Shown one piece after another: positions 62,175-64,000 of a stretch of DNA of 64,000 nucleotides (the stretch's first letter is position 1; the number at the start of each line of letters is the position of its first letter). The DNA lies in assembly GCF_022601895.1 (NCBI RefSeq), contig NZ_JAKVIO010000013.1, positions 1 through 64,000 of the forward strand, given 5' to 3'. Made by a program: the position numbers and the translations under genes. Below the pieces are notes generated by a model. The model had not been told where the DNA came from. It made no database searches and was given only the letters and a program-made list of their open reading frames with translations. The stretch is from Sphingomonas sp. LaA6.9 (GTDB lineage: Bacteria > Pseudomonadota > Alphaproteobacteria > Sphingomonadales > Sphingomonadaceae).

Positions 62175-62863
62175 ACGCGTATATCGAGACGCCCTCTCCC
62201 AATTTCGATGAGCGCGCACTGCCGATCTCGATGATCGTGCTCCATTATACCGGGATGCAGGATGCGGCGTCGGCAATCGCGCAACTCGCCAACCCCGAGG
62301 CGAAGGTTTCAGCGCATTATGTCGTCACCGAGGATGGCCAGATCATCCGCATGGTCGCGGAGGACAAGCGCGCATGGCACGCGGGCCGCTCGCACTGGCG
62401 CGGGGTTACCGACATCAACAGTGCCTCGATCGGGATCGAGATCGTCAATCCCGGGCATGAATTCGGCTATCGACCGTTTCCCGACGAGCAGATCGACGCG
62501 CTCATCCCGCTCGTCGCTGAGATCATGGCGACCTATCACATCACGCGCGGCAACGTGGTCGGACATTCGGACATCGCGCCCGCGCGCAAGCGTGATCCCG
62601 GCGAACTCTTCCCGTGGGGACGGCTTGCGCGGCATCGCCTCGCGCTGCCAAGGCCAACCAGAAACCTGATGGACCCCAATTGGTCCGACGCAGGATTTCT
62701 GCTCGCACTCGAGCGTTTCGGCTACGAGGTGACCGATCCGATGGCCGCGGTCGTCGCTTTCCAGCGCCGCTTTCGCCCGGAGCTGATCGACGGCGAGATC
62801 GACGGCGAGACGCGCTCGATCCTTCTCGCGCTGCTGCTGCCCAAGCCGCAGGGCGACGATTGA
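62171..62863 (+). CDS. N-acetylmuramoyl-L-alanine amidase (AmpD/AmiD type)
   Basis: A 230-residue zinc amidase that cleaves the muramic acid-peptide bond. Zinc ligands His25 (VLHYTG), His132 (VGHSDIAP) and Asp142 (KRDPG), with catalytic Glu90 in GIEIVNPG, are in place. A short C-terminal peptidoglycan-binding-like region (about 175-225, FQRRFRPELIDGEIDGETRSIL) follows. No signal peptide is visible, so it probably acts in cell-wall recycling in the cytoplasm. The start is a TTG at 62171 overlapping the upstream stop. Confidence 0.9.
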   Translation: MNAYIETPSPNFDERALPISMIVLHYTGMQDAASAIAQLANPEAKVSAHYVVTEDGQIIRMVAEDKRAWHAGRSHWRGVTDINSASIGIEIVNPGHEFGYRPFPDEQIDALIPLVAEIMATYHITRGNVVGHSDIAPARKRDPGELFPWGRLARHRLALPRPTRNLMDPNWSDAGFLLALERFGYEVTDPMAAVVAFQRRFRPELIDGEIDGETRSILLALLLPKPQGDD

Positions 62864-62902
62864 AGGTTGGCCTCCAAACGGGTTGCTGGTAGGAACCCGG
62901 CG

Positions 62903-63268
62903 ATGTCCGAGCGCAATCTTCGTCAGGCCGCGCTGCGCGGCCTCAAAGGCCAATGTCCATCGTGCGGCGAGACGCGGCTCTTCGGGCGCTTTCTGAAGCC
63001 CGTCGAACATTGCCCGTCATGCGGGCAGGGCTGGCAGCACCATCAGGCCGATGATTTTCCCGCCTATCTGGTAATCCTGCTCCTCGGCCATCTGCTCGTG
63101 CCGATCGTGATCGAGGTCAACCTGTTGCTCGATCCGCCGATGCTGTTTCAGATGCTGTTCTGGCCATTCCTGTGCGGCGTTGTCGCGCTGCTGCTGATCC
63201 AGCCGATGAAGGGCGTGGTGATCGCCTGGCAATGGGCGCGGCGCATGCACGGCTTCGAAAAGGGCTGA
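62903..63268 (+). CDS. DUF983-family membrane protein with zinc ribbon
   Basis: A 121-residue protein with two Cys-x-x-Cys pairs near the N-terminus (CPSCGETRLF and CPSCGQGW) that form a zinc ribbon, then two membrane segments (about 55-75 and 85-105). This is the DUF983 layout, often near cytochrome oxidase or cell-envelope genes; function unknown. The ATG at 62903 follows TAGGAA; a TTG at 62867 is less likely. Confidence 0.87.
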   Translation: MSERNLRQAALRGLKGQCPSCGETRLFGRFLKPVEHCPSCGQGWQHHQADDFPAYLVILLLGHLLVPIVIEVNLLLDPPMLFQMLFWPFLCGVVALLLIQPMKGVVIAWQWARRMHGFEKG

Positions 63269-63308
63269 AAGGCTTGGCAGACGCATGCGATGCGCCTATC
63301 TCGCTTGT

Positions 63309-63682
<374 letters not shown>

Positions 63683-63746
63683 TATTCAATTTTTACTTTC
63701 GGATCATGGTGTTGTTCTACTAAGGTCATCCCCCTCGGGGGTAATC

Positions 63747-64000
63747 ATGAAGAATCTTGCGGCAATCCTGGGCGCGTGCGCGCTCGCCACCTCAGCGGCG
63801 GCGCAGCAGCCGGGCATCCAGCAACAGTTTGAGGCGGCCACCGAGGCGCTCAATGCGCAGAAATGGGTGGACGCTGTATCGGCCTTCGAGGCGCTCGAAC
63901 CACGACTGGCGAAAAATGCGCGTAGCCTTGCGATCGTACGCGTGCGCAAGGGCACCGCGCTCTTTGAGCTTCGACGTGACGCAGAGGCTGCGGCGGCGGT
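63747..64000 (+). CDS. Secreted TPR-like protein, N-terminal part (runs off window)
   Basis: 84 complete codons from an ATG with GGGGGTAA before it. The start is a signal peptide (MKNLAAILGACALATSAAAQ) followed by helices with TPR spacing (AATEALNAQKWVDAVSAFEALEP and LAIVRVRKGTALFEL). In sphingomonads such N-termini often belong to CHAT-domain or plain TPR proteins; the rest is outside the window. Confidence 0.75.
   Translation, partial: MKNLAAILGACALATSAAAQQPGIQQQFEAATEALNAQKWVDAVSAFEALEPRLAKNARSLAIVRVRKGTALFELRRDAEAAAA

Overview
The window is a contiguous piece of chromosome from a GC-rich alphaproteobacterium, most probably a member of the Sphingomonadales. The evidence is gene content and order (ppiD-like/trpE, tpiA, secG and pyrG together; chpT next to a chemotaxis cluster; rluD next to rpoH; a carboxynorspermidine-type polyamine locus), the style of the proteins, and short palindromic repeats of the kind scattered through sphingomonad genomes. 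I cannot name the genus. There is no rRNA, tRNA, CRISPR array, insertion sequence, integrase or prophage gene. Almost every gene is a core gene, densely packed, often with 1-8 bp start/stop overlaps.

Layout. 1-9.2 kb: a secreted alpha/beta hydrolase (cut by the window edge), trpE coupled to a PpiD-like periplasmic foldase, then tpiA, a small zinc-ribbon protein, secG, pyrG and a Crp/Fnr-type regulator. 9.2-16.2 kb: a small heat-shock protein with a heat-shock promoter and a ROSE-type RNA thermometer, the lipoprotein exporter genes lolC/E-lolD, a glutathione peroxidase and dnaE. 16.3-24.5 kb: an acyl-CoA ligase, a minus-strand run (degenerate uracil-DNA-glycosylase-like protein, soluble lytic transglycosylase, moaB, PA0069-type radical SAM protein with a C-terminal clamp-binding-like motif), and ETF-ubiquinone oxidoreductase. 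24.5-34.8 kb: a gene-poor AT-richer gap, a glyoxalase-fold protein, a TPR protein, ispE, an enoyl-CoA hydratase-like protein, an N-formylglutamate amidohydrolase-like protein, ilvD, a lipoprotein, NAD(P)HX repair (nnr) and an RNA m5U methyltransferase.

34.7-42 kb: two tandem MAPEG proteins, then a polyamine block (ornithine/lysine-type decarboxylase, carboxynorspermidine decarboxylase and synthase) that together should make spermidine from ornithine and aspartate semialdehyde; divergent from it are a threonine-dehydratase-like enzyme, a 63-residue membrane protein, a dimethylargininase and an AT-richer orphan gene. 42-48.6 kb: an alpha/beta hydrolase, two adjacent cysteine desulfurases, a [2Fe-2S] ferredoxin, the small SRP RNA, dnaX, a YbaB-type protein, a frameshifted membrane-anchored gene and mtgA.

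48.7-58.6 kb: an Hsp70-like protein convergent with rpoH, rluD, a JAMM-type metallopeptidase, chpT and a cheA-cheW-cheY-cheB-cheR operon without a chemoreceptor gene. 58.6-64 kb: a persulfide-detoxification block (metallo-beta-lactamase-fold persulfide dioxygenase-like protein, BigR/SqrR-type repressor, rhodanese, TauE/SafE exporter), an EamA permease, an AmpD-type amidase, a DUF983 protein, RNase P RNA, and the start of a secreted TPR-like protein.

I found no wholly new system. The most useful leads are regulatory: the ROSE thermometer, an intrinsic terminator whose 3' arm is the next gene's ribosome binding site, and the 5' leader of the polyamine decarboxylase gene. Protein-level oddities are the clamp-motif radical SAM protein, the motif-less UDG-like protein, the CheA with a decayed receiver domain, and the one-base frameshift at 47.6 kb.
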